21,182 nucleotides of DNA from a virus. Below the pieces are notes generated by a model. The model made no database searches. It was not told the DNA's origin and saw only the letters and a program-made list of their open reading frames with translations. Each line of letters begins with the position of its first letter. Position 1 is the first letter of the stretch. The translations under genes and the position numbers were made by a program. The stretch covers positions 1-21,182 of the IMG/VR virus record IMGVR_UViG_3300047661_000045; one strand, given 5' to 3'. This document shows positions 1 to 6,764 of this stretch, one piece after another.

Positions 1-48
1 AAATCCCGAAATATCGTGGATAGCTGCCACACGTTTTTGACTTGCCAT
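1..48 (-). CDS. Pyridoxamine-kinase-like protein, N-terminus only (second paralogue, runs off the left edge)
   Basis: Only 16 codons lie in the window: an ATG at 48-46 reading MASQKRVAAIHDISGF. The stretch RVAAIHDISGF matches residues 7-17 of the complete kinase just upstream (RVAAIHDLSGF) with one difference. It is therefore very probably a tandem paralogue of that gene, a ribokinase-superfamily kinase that phosphorylates vitamin B6 vitamers. A GGAGG lies 12 bases before the ATG on the minus strand, which is somewhat far but usable. The 67-bp gap after the upstream gene suggests co-transcription. The rest of the protein cannot be seen, so substrate and completeness are unknown. Confidence 0.7.
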   Translation of the reverse strand, partial: MASQKRVAAIHDISGF

Positions 49-115
49 TTTTATGATATGCCTCCATTATTTTATACTCAATATAGCTGCAAGCGTATTT
101 CCTGAAAAATATCAA

Positions 116-979
116 TTAAAGAGGCTCGTAACCTCTTATCGTGTTTCTTTCAATGAGCCATGGCAGAGACTTTTCGACCATCACGCCTTCGCGTGGTTCA
201 CAGTTGTAGCCATAAGCAGTGCTAACCGCAATCTCTACAAAACGTGAAGCACGAGCCATTGCAAGAGGCAGGCTGTCGCCAGTCAAAAGACCGCCCACGA
301 GCACACTTGCGAAGCAATCACCCGTGCCGGGGTAACTTACCGGTACAAAATCACAATCAACACGCCAAAATGCGTTGTTTTTGCGGTCATAGCCGATATT
401 AGACATCTTGCCGGGCACAACCACAAGACCTGTTATGACCACAAATTCAGGGCCTTTTTCAGACAATCGTACGAGCATACTGCGTGCCTTGTCACGACCT
501 AAAGCGGTATTAGTGAAGTTGTCATGCAAGAGAATGCAGGCTTCTGTCATGTTGGGCGTGATGAGATCGGCTTCCTTTACAAGCTCCGACATCTTTTTTA
601 TGAGTGAGGGCGTGCATGTCCGGTAAGGTTTACCGTCGTCTCCCATCACAGGGTCTACTACCGCGAGGGCGCTGGGCCATGCTTTAATGAATTCGCCTAC
701 TTGTGACGCTTGTAGCTCACTTGCAAGGAAGCCACTGTATATGCAGTCGAATTCAATGCCTATTAATTTCCAATGTTCGAGACAAGGCGACACAAAATCG
801 GTAAGGTCGTGCATTACAGGATCACCGAAACCTCCGGTGTGTGTTGAAAGCACTGCTGTGGGCACAGGACACGGCTGCACGCCCATTGCGGCAAGAATAG
901 GCATTACAACGCTGAGTGAGCATCTGCCGAAACCTGAGAGGTCGTGGATAGCCGCAACACGTGGCGAGCGGTTTGTCAT
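116..979 (-). CDS. Pyridoxamine kinase (ribokinase superfamily, PdxY/PdxK-like)
   Basis: A 287-residue cytoplasmic kinase expected to transfer phosphate from ATP to pyridoxamine/pyridoxal in the vitamin B6 salvage pathway. The N-terminus RVAAIHDLSGFGRCSL is typical of the PdxY-like clostridial pyridoxamine kinases. VVDPVMGDDGK (residues 107-117) and TPNMTEA (141-147) are nucleotide- and substrate-loop motifs of the family. PGTGDCF (217-223) holds the catalytic base Asp221 in the anion-hole motif. Length is normal. The ATG at 979 is preceded by AAAGGAG at 8 bases. It is followed by a second gene with the same N-terminus, forming a tandem pair. The exact vitamer cannot be read from sequence, so no symbol is given. 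Confidence 0.88.
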   Translation of the reverse strand: MTNRSPRVAAIHDLSGFGRCSLSVVMPILAAMGVQPCPVPTAVLSTHTGGFGDPVMHDLTDFVSPCLEHWKLIGIEFDCIYSGFLASELQASQVGEFIKAWPSALAVVDPVMGDDGKPYRTCTPSLIKKMSELVKEADLITPNMTEACILLHDNFTNTALGRDKARSMLVRLSEKGPEFVVITGLVVVPGKMSNIGYDRKNNAFWRVDCDFVPVSYPGTGDCFASVLVGGLLTGDSLPLAMARASRFVEIAVSTAYGYNCEPREGVMVEKSLPWLIERNTIRGYEPL

Positions 980-1298
980 ATTGGAGACTCCTTTGTAACA
1001 TAATTACGTACTTCTATATATTACAGTTATGATTTATTATATCCGCTTATTTCTAATGATGCAAACCGACGTTTTTTGTTAAGTTCATATTCATCATTGT
1101 GTATTTTTTCTTAAAAACAGCTTTACTTTGTGAGATATTATGTTATAATAACAATTATTGTGTTTAATATTTTTGTTTGAATCGAACATATGTGACAATT
1201 TACACTATAATCACTAAAAAATGGCATTATATATTGTCATAAATGTAGATTTAAATAGCACCAATTTTGCTTGTGTACGGTTATACCATATCGGTAAA

Positions 1299-1405
1299 TT
1301 AAGATAATCTCTAAAAACTCAATTTTAAAAATTCGGAATGGCTTAAAGTCTGGAATTCCAGGGACGGAAAATGCCGTTTTTGATAGTTTTTAGAGATAAC
1401 CTTAA
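1299..1405. mobile_element. MITE-like element of 107 bp with about 20-bp terminal inverted repeats
   Basis: The left end (1299-1319) and the reverse complement of the right end (1385-1405) both read TTAAG, then two variable bases, then ATCTCTAAAAACT; the inner 13 bases match perfectly. The interior has no ORF but contains a short hairpin (ACGGAAAATGCCGT). Size, non-coding interior and imperfect long inverted ends fit a miniature inverted-repeat element. No clear target duplication is visible. Alternatively it is a plain palindromic regulatory repeat. Confidence 0.6.
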
Positions 1406-1435
1406 GAAATTAAATAAATCAAAGTAACTGTGCTA

Positions 1436-1465
1436 TTGACAAATAAGTATGTTTTGTGATATCAT
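1436..1465 (+). promoter_or_regulatory. Promoter for the two tRNA-Ser genes
   Basis: The -35 TTGACA (1436-1441) and -10 TATCAT (1460-1465) are separated by 18 bp, and the first tRNA starts at 1483, about 10 bases past the expected start point. No promoter is obvious between the two tRNAs, so they are probably one transcript. Confidence 0.7.
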
Positions 1466-1482
1466 ATTGAACGTCGCAAAAT

Positions 1483-1569
1483 GGAGAGATGTCCGAGTGG
1501 TTTATGGAGCTAGTCTTGAAAACTAGTGACCCGAAAGGGCCGGGGGTTCGAATCCCTCTCTCTCCGCCA
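1483..1569 (+). tRNA. tRNA-Ser (anticodon UGA), with encoded CCA
   Basis: The acceptor stem GGAGAGA (1483-1489) pairs with TCTCTCC (1559-1565), followed by discriminator G and CCA (1567-1569). The anticodon stem CTAGT/ACTAG (1510-1514 and 1522-1526) encloses loop CTTGAAA with anticodon TGA at 1517-1519. A long variable arm (ACCCGAAAGGGC region) marks it as a class II serine tRNA. The T arm carries GGTTCGAATCC. Confidence 0.97.
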
Positions 1570-1631
1570 TATGGGAAATATCGTGAAAATTAAGTTTTCA
1601 TAATACGTTCCCAATTATATAAGTTCACCAT

Positions 1632-1721
1632 GGAGAAGTACTCAAGTGGTGAAGAGGCGCCCCTGCTAAGGGTGTAGGTCGGGTAACCGGCGCGAGGGTT
1701 CAACTCCCTCCTTCTCCGCCA
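1632..1721 (+). tRNA. tRNA-Ser (anticodon GCU), with encoded CCA; integration target of the island
   Basis: The acceptor stem GGAGAAG (1632-1638) pairs with CTTCTCC (1711-1717), followed by G and CCA (1719-1721). The anticodon stem CGCCC/GGGTG (1658-1662 and 1670-1674) encloses CTGCTAA with anticodon GCT at 1665-1667. A long variable arm is present, as in serine tRNAs. Its last 23 bases are repeated at 15361-15383, so the island inserted in the 3' end and kept the tRNA whole. Confidence 0.97.
1699..1721 (+). repeat. attL: 23-bp direct repeat inside the 3' end of tRNA-Ser(GCU)
   Basis: Bases 1699-1721 (beginning TTCAACTCCCTCC, ending CTCCGCCA) are identical to 15361-15383. The match breaks at once on either side (G versus A at 1698/15360, G versus A at 1722/15384). 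It covers part of the T arm, the acceptor 3' strand and CCA, the usual tyrosine-integrase crossover region. Confidence 0.96.
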
Positions 1722-1727
1722 GAAACA

Positions 1728-1761
1728 AAGCTTGTAGCCGTCAAGGGTTACAGGCTTTTTT
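1728..1761 (+). terminator. Island-supplied terminator for the tRNA-Ser genes
   Basis: AGCTTGTAGCC (1729-1739) pairs with GGTTACAGGCT through an 11-bp stem with two G-T wobbles, followed directly by a run of T. The native tRNA terminator was pushed 13.7 kb away by the insertion, so this hairpin restores transcription termination downstream of the tRNA. Confidence 0.75.
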
Positions 1762-1782
1762 CTTGCCCTTTTATAAGCGTTT

Positions 1783-1822
1783 ACCCTTTAACTTACCCTT
1801 TACAGGTTTGAAACACCCTTTA
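1783..1822. promoter_or_regulatory. Left cluster of candidate integrase arm-type sites
   Basis: Three copies of ACCCTTTA start at 1783, 1795 and 1815, 60-100 bp inside attL. The middle copy belongs to a 13-bp sequence, TTACCCTTTACAG (1793-1805), that recurs exactly at 15237-15249 near attR. Repeats of one short motif flanking both crossover sites are what arm-binding domains of lambda/Tn916-type integrases recognise. The copies overlap the 3' end of the integrase gene. Confidence 0.45.
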
Positions 1823-2972
1823 TAAAGCCTTCCATGCGCTGCGCACTATCTTTTTTCATACGCTCTGACACATGACCGTAAACATTAAGTGTAAAGGCTG
1901 CTGTATGGTGTCCAAGGTTTTCTTGAACCGTCTTGATATCATCGCCGGACTGTAAAGAAGCTACAGCATACGTATGACGCAGATCATGGAAGCGCGTTTC
2001 TGACAAGCCTATGCTCTTTACTAAGAGCTTAAAATGTTTGTATACCGTGAAGTGAGCCAAGTGACCACCAATTTCATTAGTGAAAACAAGATTATCTTTA
2101 TTATCCCATGCCTGTCCAGCCTTTATATGCCATTCTGTCTGTGTTTTCTTTTGCTCTTGTAGAACCTTCATTACTGATGGTGCCGGAGTAATCGTACGGG
2201 TTTTATCGTTTTTAAGTGAACCAAATTTATATATACCTTTAATTTTTTGAAGCTGCTGATATATATAAATAGTTCCGTTTTCAAAGTCTATGCAGTCCCA
2301 TGTAAGACCGATAATTTCAGCTTGCCGCATACCTGTGAATATATCCACAAGATAAATTCGCTCATATTTATGCCCTTTTATAGCTTGCAAGAAAGCAGTT
2401 ATTTCATAGTCTTCTAATGGGTTGATTTTTGGCTTTTCAATCCGTGGGAGTTTACAAGCATCCGCTGGATTAAACTTAATATAACCTATCTCGATGGCCT
2501 GAGTAAGAGCCTTATGCACTACACCGTGAAGATTTAGTATTGTTTTAGGAGAAAGAGCCTTTTTATCATCCGAACCTTTATAAACGTCATTATAAAGTTT
2601 TTGAATTTCATGCGTACACAGAGCAGACAGCTTCACGGCTCCAAGGGCTGGCTTAATGTGGTTGTTTATATGCGATTGATACGACTTTAAGGTTAACGGC
2701 TTTATGTCACCCACATATTCATTAATCCAAATATCTAGCCAACTGCCAAAGGTCATTTTTGAAGGTTCCATATATATTCCTTCATCAATTGATATACAAG
2801 CCGCCTGTAATTTTTTTCGGACTTCCGCCTGAGTCTTCCCATACACAGATTTTTGAATTTGTTTTCCAGTACCGGGATCGCGACCTATTGTATAACGTGC
2901 TTCCCAAGTGCCGTCTTTTCGTTTTCTAATGCTTCCCCCGCCTTGCGCATTACGATTTGACTTTTTTGGCAT
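1800..2972 (-). CDS. int: Tyrosine-family site-specific integrase of the island
   Basis: A 390-residue recombinase that catalyses integration into, and with the excisionase excision from, tRNA-Ser(GCU). The N-terminal arm-binding domain (about residues 11-55, GGSIRKRKDGTWEARY) is of the AP2-like type. The core-binding domain (about 74-165) begins TFGSWLDIWI. The catalytic domain shows Arg216 (TGMRQAE), His329 and Arg332 (HDLRHTYA), His355 (ENLGHH) and the nucleophile Tyr365 (NVYGHV). Start: ATG at 2972, 8 bases after GGAG; an in-frame GTG at 2981 overlaps that ribosome-binding site and is unlikely. It is the first gene inside attL and is transcribed leftward, probably with the repressor. Confidence 0.95.
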   Translation of the reverse strand: MPKKSNRNAQGGGSIRKRKDGTWEARYTIGRDPGTGKQIQKSVYGKTQAEVRKKLQAACISIDEGIYMEPSKMTFGSWLDIWINEYVGDIKPLTLKSYQSHINNHIKPALGAVKLSALCTHEIQKLYNDVYKGSDDKKALSPKTILNLHGVVHKALTQAIEIGYIKFNPADACKLPRIEKPKINPLEDYEITAFLQAIKGHKYERIYLVDIFTGMRQAEIIGLTWDCIDFENGTIYIYQQLQKIKGIYKFGSLKNDKTRTITPAPSVMKVLQEQKKTQTEWHIKAGQAWDNKDNLVFTNEIGGHLAHFTVYKHFKLLVKSIGLSETRFHDLRHTYAVASLQSGDDIKTVQENLGHHTAAFTLNVYGHVSERMKKDSAQRMEGFIKGVSNL

Positions 2973-3004
2973 ACATATCACTCCTTTTTAAAAATAGATA
3001 CATG

Positions 3005-3033
3005 TTCACACAATGCACAGAATACACACAATA
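3005..3033 (-). repeat. Iteron array 1: three 9-bp CACASAATR units
   Basis: The plus strand reads CACACAATG (3007-3015), CACAGAATA (3016-3024), CACACAATA (3025-3033). The 29-bp stretch is an exact inverted copy of 15035-15063. It lies in the integrase leader, 33 bp upstream of the start codon, next to a small hairpin (TTCCCC/GGGGAA, 3038-3055). It is a candidate binding site for the excisionase, the replication protein or the integrase. Confidence 0.75.
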
Positions 3034-3091
3034 GGTTTTCCCCTGATTTGGGGAATAGCTTTATAGATACTTTTAAAATATAGAATGTCTT

Positions 3092-3118
3092 CACAGAATG
3101 CACACAATACACAGAATT
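3092..3118 (-). repeat. Iteron array 2: three 9-bp CACASAATR units
   Basis: The plus strand reads CACAGAATG (3092-3100), CACACAATA (3101-3109), CACAGAATT (3110-3118). The C/G at the fifth position alternates in the opposite order to array 1. It is in the same orientation as array 1 and is separated from it by a short hairpin and an AT-rich stretch. Confidence 0.7.
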
Positions 3119-3137
3119 AAATATTGTTTGAAATTTA

Positions 3138-3168
3138 GCCGTCTGCTTAATTGCAGGCGGCTTTTTTT
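3138..3168 (+). terminator. Rightward-oriented hairpin terminator between repressor and integrase
   Basis: GCCGTCTGC (3138-3146) pairs with GCAGGCGGC (3153-3161) through 9 bp including one wobble, followed by seven T. Its polarity is plus, opposite to the flanking leftward genes, so it would stop rightward transcription coming from the host side before it reaches the repressor. The T run overlaps the repressor stop codon. Confidence 0.6.
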
Positions 3169-3791
3169 CATAGGTCAACATCTATTAAGTCAGTTACTTT
3201 ATGTTGCTTAATAATTTTAAGAATTTTTTCTTTTATCCCATTCTCTAAATAAATGTTGACGTCTTCGCCGGAGATAATTAGTGCGTTTCCTTCTCCAAAT
3301 AAATCATCAACCGTTTTCTCACATTTTGTGTATTCTTCATCACGATCCAACATCAAACCAATTGCTTTTTTGAGCCTCTCTACTCTTTTGGGTCTTTCAT
3401 TAAGCAAATTTAGCTTTTCAACATCATGTGCTAAGGATAAAAACATTTCGTCAGTTAAGAGAGTATTCAAAAAGTTAGAAGTATACGAATGATTATTGCT
3501 TTTCATACGGCCTATAAATCGAAGCATTTTCACAGCGTTTTCCGATAAGCCAGTTTCCTTTGCAATGTTGTCATTTTCTAGTTTTTTGCAATCGGACGCT
3601 CCAAGAAGAAAATCGGTTGTCACGTCGAAATATGTGGCGAGCTGACAAACCGTTTCATAGTCGGGTCGGTTAGCACCATTTTCCCATTTGTTATATTTTG
3701 ACGCGTCAGGCATTCCTAATTCAGAAGCACAGTCTTTTTGGCTTAATCCTTTTGCTTTTCTCAATTCTGTTAATCGTTCATCAAATTTCAT
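3168..3791 (-). CDS. HTH_XRE (Cro/CI-type) repressor of the island
   Basis: A 207-residue DNA-binding protein. Residues 1-64 form a classical XRE helix-turn-helix (RLTELRKAKGLSQKDCASELGMPDASKYNKWENG). The C-terminal 130 residues are charged and helical and carry no recognisable LexA/S24 peptidase, so induction by RecA-stimulated self-cleavage is not supported. Antirepressor-type control, as in phage-inducible islands, would be an alternative. ATG at 3791 follows GGAGGTG by 5 bases. It is divergent from the replication/head operon, with perfect -35/-10 promoters and paired operators between them, so it very likely represses both its own and the rightward promoter. Confidence 0.85.
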   Translation of the reverse strand: MKFDERLTELRKAKGLSQKDCASELGMPDASKYNKWENGANRPDYETVCQLATYFDVTTDFLLGASDCKKLENDNIAKETGLSENAVKMLRFIGRMKSNNHSYTSNFLNTLLTDEMFLSLAHDVEKLNLLNERPKRVERLKKAIGLMLDRDEEYTKCEKTVDDLFGEGNALIISGEDVNIYLENGIKEKILKIIKQHKVTDLIDVDL

Positions 3792-3810
3792 ATTAGCACC
3801 TCCATATATT

Positions 3811-3838
3811 ATTATATAGAGTATATTTCAATTGTCAA
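3811..3838 (-). promoter_or_regulatory. Leftward repressor/integrase promoter with operator
   Basis: On the minus strand the -35 is TTGACA (3838-3833) and the -10 is TATAAT (3816-3811), with a 16-bp spacer. The operator TTTCAATTGTCAA (3826-3838) covers the -35. Its exact reverse complement covers the -35 of the opposing promoter. Confidence 0.8.
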
Positions 3839-3895
3839 TACATCATTGTTAAATTGCGTAATTTTATATATAAATAAAATAATTGAGTAATACTC

Positions 3896-3924
3896 TTGAC
3901 AATTGAAACAAAAGCAATTATAAT
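3896..3924 (+). promoter_or_regulatory. Rightward early promoter with operator
   Basis: TTGACA (3896-3901) and TATAAT (3919-3924) are both perfect consensus with an optimal 17-bp spacer. The operator TTGACAATTGAAA (3896-3908) is the exact reverse complement of the operator at 3826-3838, with a CAATTG core. This promoter should drive the rightward operon, and its strength implies a need for tight repression. A weaker related sequence, TTCAATTAA, lies at 3942-3950. Confidence 0.85.
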
Positions 3925-4020
3925 TTAATTATAGAGAAACATTCAATTAATAAACGTTAGTTAATGACTTTGATGTTATCGAAAGATATTTCCAAAGTTG
4001 AATAGGGGGAATTCTGTAAT

Positions 4021-4194
4021 TTGGCAAGAGATAGAAAGATTTCAAAGGAGCATAAAAGACTTGAAGAATCAATCAGCCCCAAAAATCAGTATGGCATTAC
4101 TGACCCGACACCGTACAAAGCAGTTTTACATATTAAACACGAACAACAATTGAAACGAGGTGGAAAAAATGGAGCGGCTAACAATATCGGTTGA
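4021..4194 (+). CDS. Small rightward-operon protein, 57 aa, TTG start
   Basis: A reading frame from TTG at 4021 encodes MARDRKISKEHKRLEESISP and continues with KNQYGITDPTPYKAVLHI. AGGGGGA lies 10 bases upstream, and this is the first gene after the early promoter. It overlaps the next gene by 26 bp in another frame, a typical compact phage arrangement. It is basic at the N-terminus. The D-PTPY-A motif resembles small proteins of unknown function that I associate with clostridial phages and integrative elements. I do not know its role. Confidence 0.6.
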   Translation: MARDRKISKEHKRLEESISPKNQYGITDPTPYKAVLHIKHEQQLKRGGKNGAANNIG

Positions 4195-4357
4195 AGAAAT
4201 GGCAAAAGAATTAGGAATCTCAAAGCCCACAGCGTACACGCTTGCAAATTCAGAGGGCTTCCCTATCTTAAAAATAGGAAAGCGCAAAGTAGTTCCGGTG
4301 CAAGGCTTACAAGAATGGGTTAAGAGAAATACAGGTACAGAAGCACAGCGTAATTAA
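4169..4357 (+). CDS. Excisionase-like HTH DNA-binding protein
   Basis: A 62-residue winged HTH of the excisionase/AlpA-like (HTH_17) type: LTISVEEMAKELGISKPTAY is the helix-turn-helix and FPILKIGKRKVVP the wing. It probably bends attachment-site DNA during excision and may also act as a regulator, as AlpA does in satellites. ATG at 4169 follows GAGGTGG; a GTG at 4160 in the same frame sits inside that ribosome-binding site and is not preferred. It is second in the early operon, which fits expression on induction. The iteron arrays near the integrase and attR are candidate targets. Confidence 0.8.
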   Translation: MERLTISVEEMAKELGISKPTAYTLANSEGFPILKIGKRKVVPVQGLQEWVKRNTGTEAQRN

Positions 4358-4370
4358 GGTGGTGAACGGC

Positions 4371-4820
4371 TTGACACAAGAGCAAATCAACAACATTCGG
4401 CAAGGGCTAGGAAAATATGCAACCTACAGGCGTTTTGTGGCACGCCGGGGCAAAGAACCCATCGACCCGATTACAGGTTACGGAGCAAAAGCAAATGACC
4501 CGACCACATGGGGTACGCTGGAACAAGCGCTTGAAGCTGTGGACATATATCACCTTGACGGTATTGGAGTTGAGCTGGGCGATGGTTTGTGCGGGGTTGA
4601 CCTTGACCATGTAATAGACGATAACGGACAGATCAGCGAACGTGCGCAGGAAATTATAACCACAATGGACAGTTACACCGAAATTAGTCCCAGTGGCACT
4701 GGCATACATATTTTATTTGCGGGTAGTTTGCCGGAAGGAACACGGCGCAAGGATGGCCTTGAAATGTATTCGGAAGGGCGGTATTTTACCGTGACAGGTA
4801 ATTTATATGAGCCTAAATAA
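4371..4820 (+). CDS. Primase-polymerase (AEP/PrimPol) domain protein, separated from its helicase
   Basis: A 149-residue archaeo-eukaryotic-primase-type domain that would prime and extend DNA during island replication. Visible motifs are GVDLDHV with metal-binding Asp77 and Asp79, SPSGTGIHI with His113, and GRYFTVTGN near the C-terminus, the three signature motifs of phage/plasmid PrimPols. TTG at 4371 is 8 bases after AAGGTGG and is taken as the start; GTG codons at 4359 and 4362 are alternatives, but they lie within that site. The domain is normally the N-terminus of one long protein. Here it ends with a stop at 4818-4820, overlapping by 14 bases the helicase gene in the +1 frame. Confidence 0.8.
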   Translation: MTQEQINNIRQGLGKYATYRRFVARRGKEPIDPITGYGAKANDPTTWGTLEQALEAVDIYHLDGIGVELGDGLCGVDLDHVIDDNGQISERAQEIITTMDSYTEISPSGTGIHILFAGSLPEGTRRKDGLEMYSEGRYFTVTGNLYEPK

Positions 4821-6681
4821 ACTTGAATTTCGCGCCGAGCAAGCCGCGCAGGTACATAAAAAGTATTTGGCAGCCGTACCGATACAGAAGTCGCCCGCCG
4901 CTCTGTCTTTACCATTATCTATTCCAGATGATGAACTGCTTAAAAAAATCAGTGCGTCAAAGAATAGTGCTAGTGTGGATATTTTATGGCGTGGTGACAT
5001 ATCCGCTTATAATTCCCACAGTGAAGCGGATATTGCCATGTGCAACATTCTTGCCTTTTGGACAGGCCGCGACGCAGGGCAGATGGATAGGCTTTACAGA
5101 TCATCCGGTTTGATGCGTGAAAAATGGGATAGACCGCAAAGTGGAAGTACATACGGTCAAATAACTATTCAAAAGGCTGTTGACGAATGTCGGGAAGTAT
5201 ATCAACCCGGATACCATCAAAGCGCCGAGCAGGATTTTAAAGGAATAACCGTTGAACCATGGGAAAAGCCTACACCGTTTGACGAGTATTCTACAGGGCC
5301 ATTTTCCAAAAATAGCTTGCCAAAGAGTTTGGAAGATATGGCCGAAGCATCCGCGACTGCGACACAAACACCATTGTCGATGAATATAGCCGCAGTATTA
5401 TCCGCTGCAGCTATCACCGTTCAGGGCAAATACAATGTGCAGATTACGAGTGATTACTCAGAACCATTAAATATTTATGTCGCCGCCGTTGCCCCGCCAG
5501 CTGAGCGAAAAAGCGCGATTTTACGCAGTGCAACACAGCCATTACAATTGTATGAAGCCAAACGGAACGAGCTGTTAAGACCGGATGTACTTCGTTCAGG
5601 CGCCGAGCTTGACATTCTTATGCGAAAGCAGGAGGAAGTAAAGAAAAAAGCGGCAAAGAGTGGCAACACCGCCGAATTAGAAGAAGTTTTGCGCGATATC
5701 GAGGATTTTGAACCAGTAAAGTTTGAACGTTTTATTTGTGATGATGCAACGCCCGAAGCCCTGACAAGTCTTATGGCAGATAATAACGGTTGCATAGGAC
5801 TGATATCCGCTGAAGGTGGGGTGTTTGCTAATATGAAAGGGCGATACCGTGAAAGCGGCGGCTCTGATATTGATGTTTATTTGAAGGCTCATGCGGGCGA
5901 CACAATTAGAATTGACAGAAAGTCACGACCTGCTGAATACATAAACAGTCCGTGTATGACTATGCTTTTGACAATACAGCCGGTGCTAATAGAAGGCATG
6001 ATGTCAAACCCGGAATTTAAGGGGCGTGGACTGACAGCAAGATTTATATATGTTGTTGTGGATGATGAATCAAGCCTTGTTGGGGTAAGAACAGCAACAG
6101 CTCCGGCTATTCCCCAAAATGTCAAAACAACTTATGAAAATGCGCTATTTAAAGCCCTTAACTACAGGCCACAAGAAACACAGCCACTCTTTTTATCCAG
6201 CAAGGCGGAACAATATAGGCAATCATTCTTTGAAACGATTGAACCCCAACTTAAAGAAGAACTGTATTTTATGAGTGACTGGGCAGGTAAGTTGCCGGGT
6301 GCAGTATGCAGGATTGCTGGCATTCTACATTGTTTCAGTAGCGAGAACCCAGCAGAAACGCAAATTAGTGGCGACACAATGCTTCATGCGATAGAACTGG
6401 GTTTTTGTTTTTTGCAACACGCACAGGCTGCATATGGAGCAATGGGCGGCGACCAAAATGCGGCGGCTGCAACATATGTTTTAAAACGAATTTCCGGCAT
6501 GGAAAGTATTACAAAGCGAAATTTACACCAGCTATGCCGTGGACGCTTTAAGAAGATTGACGAACTGGAACCGGTCATTAGTTTACTGATAGATCATGGT
6601 TATTTGAGAGAATCCACAGTGCCCACCGAGGGAGCAGGTAGAAAGCCAAGTCCGAAATATTTAATTAATCCGCTACTATAA
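4807..6681 (+). CDS. DUF3987-type replicative helicase with NrS-1-like primase C-terminal domain
   Basis: 624 residues. The first 130 (including WRGDISAYNSHSEADIAMCNILAFWTG, given in part, and SSGLMREKWDR) resemble the helicase-binding/primase C-terminal domain of phage NrS-1-type primase-polymerases. From about residue 180 it is a DUF3987 ATPase: a degenerate Walker A at APPAERKSA, then LISAEGGVF in the Walker B region. It should unwind DNA at the island origin together with the PrimPol. ATG at 4807 has only a weak AGG upstream and overlaps the primase stop, so it relies on translational coupling or on a frameshift fusing the two. Length is normal for the helicase part. Confidence 0.82.
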   Translation: MSLNKLEFRAEQAAQVHKKYLAAVPIQKSPAALSLPLSIPDDELLKKISASKNSASVDILWRGDISAYNSHSEADIAMCNILAFWTGRDAGQMDRLYRSSGLMREKWDRPQSGSTYGQITIQKAVDECREVYQPGYHQSAEQDFKGITVEPWEKPTPFDEYSTGPFSKNSLPKSLEDMAEASATATQTPLSMNIAAVLSAAAITVQGKYNVQITSDYSEPLNIYVAAVAPPAERKSAILRSATQPLQLYEAKRNELLRPDVLRSGAELDILMRKQEEVKKKAAKSGNTAELEEVLRDIEDFEPVKFERFICDDATPEALTSLMADNNGCIGLISAEGGVFANMKGRYRESGGSDIDVYLKAHAGDTIRIDRKSRPAEYINSPCMTMLLTIQPVLIEGMMSNPEFKGRGLTARFIYVVVDDESSLVGVRTATAPAIPQNVKTTYENALFKALNYRPQETQPLFLSSKAEQYRQSFFETIEPQLKEELYFMSDWAGKLPGAVCRIAGILHCFSSENPAETQISGDTMLHAIELGFCFLQHAQAAYGAMGGDQNAAAATYVLKRISGMESITKRNLHQLCRGRFKKIDELEPVISLLIDHGYLRESTVPTEGAGRKPSPKYLINPLL

Positions 6682-6720
6682 TCATTTCAAGCCCATTACT
6701 TTAGTACGTAAAAAATTTGA

Positions 6721-6752
6721 GTAATTACCGTATTTGTTTTTGAAGTAACTAC
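6721..6752 (+). repeat. Inverted pair 1 (GTAATTAC-N16-GTAACTAC), upstream of the J-domain gene
   Basis: The arms at 6721-6728 and 6745-6752 are 24 bp apart start to start. The right arm is followed directly by A and the ribosome-binding site AGAGG of the J-domain gene. The geometry is the same as in pairs 2-4. The left arm differs by one base from the exact inverse. Confidence 0.75.
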
Positions 6753-6764
6753 AAGAGGTAGACA

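Larger units (their letters stand above)
980..1482. other. AT-rich host intergenic region between the kinase gene and the tRNA-Ser pair
   Basis: About 500 bp with no convincing open reading frame. It holds the kinase leader on the minus strand, a MITE-like inverted-repeat element (1299-1405) and the tRNA promoter (1436-1465). I see no other structure between 1000 and 1298. Confidence 0.6.

Noticed and set aside
687-998. 103-codon plus-strand frame over the pyridoxamine kinase gene
   Set aside because: It is antisense to a gene with clear family motifs and has no ribosome-binding site.
2978-3181. 67-codon minus-strand reading frame between repressor and integrase
   Set aside because: It consists largely of the iteron repeats and the hairpin terminator, overlaps the repressor end, and lacks a ribosome-binding site. 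It is better read as regulatory DNA.
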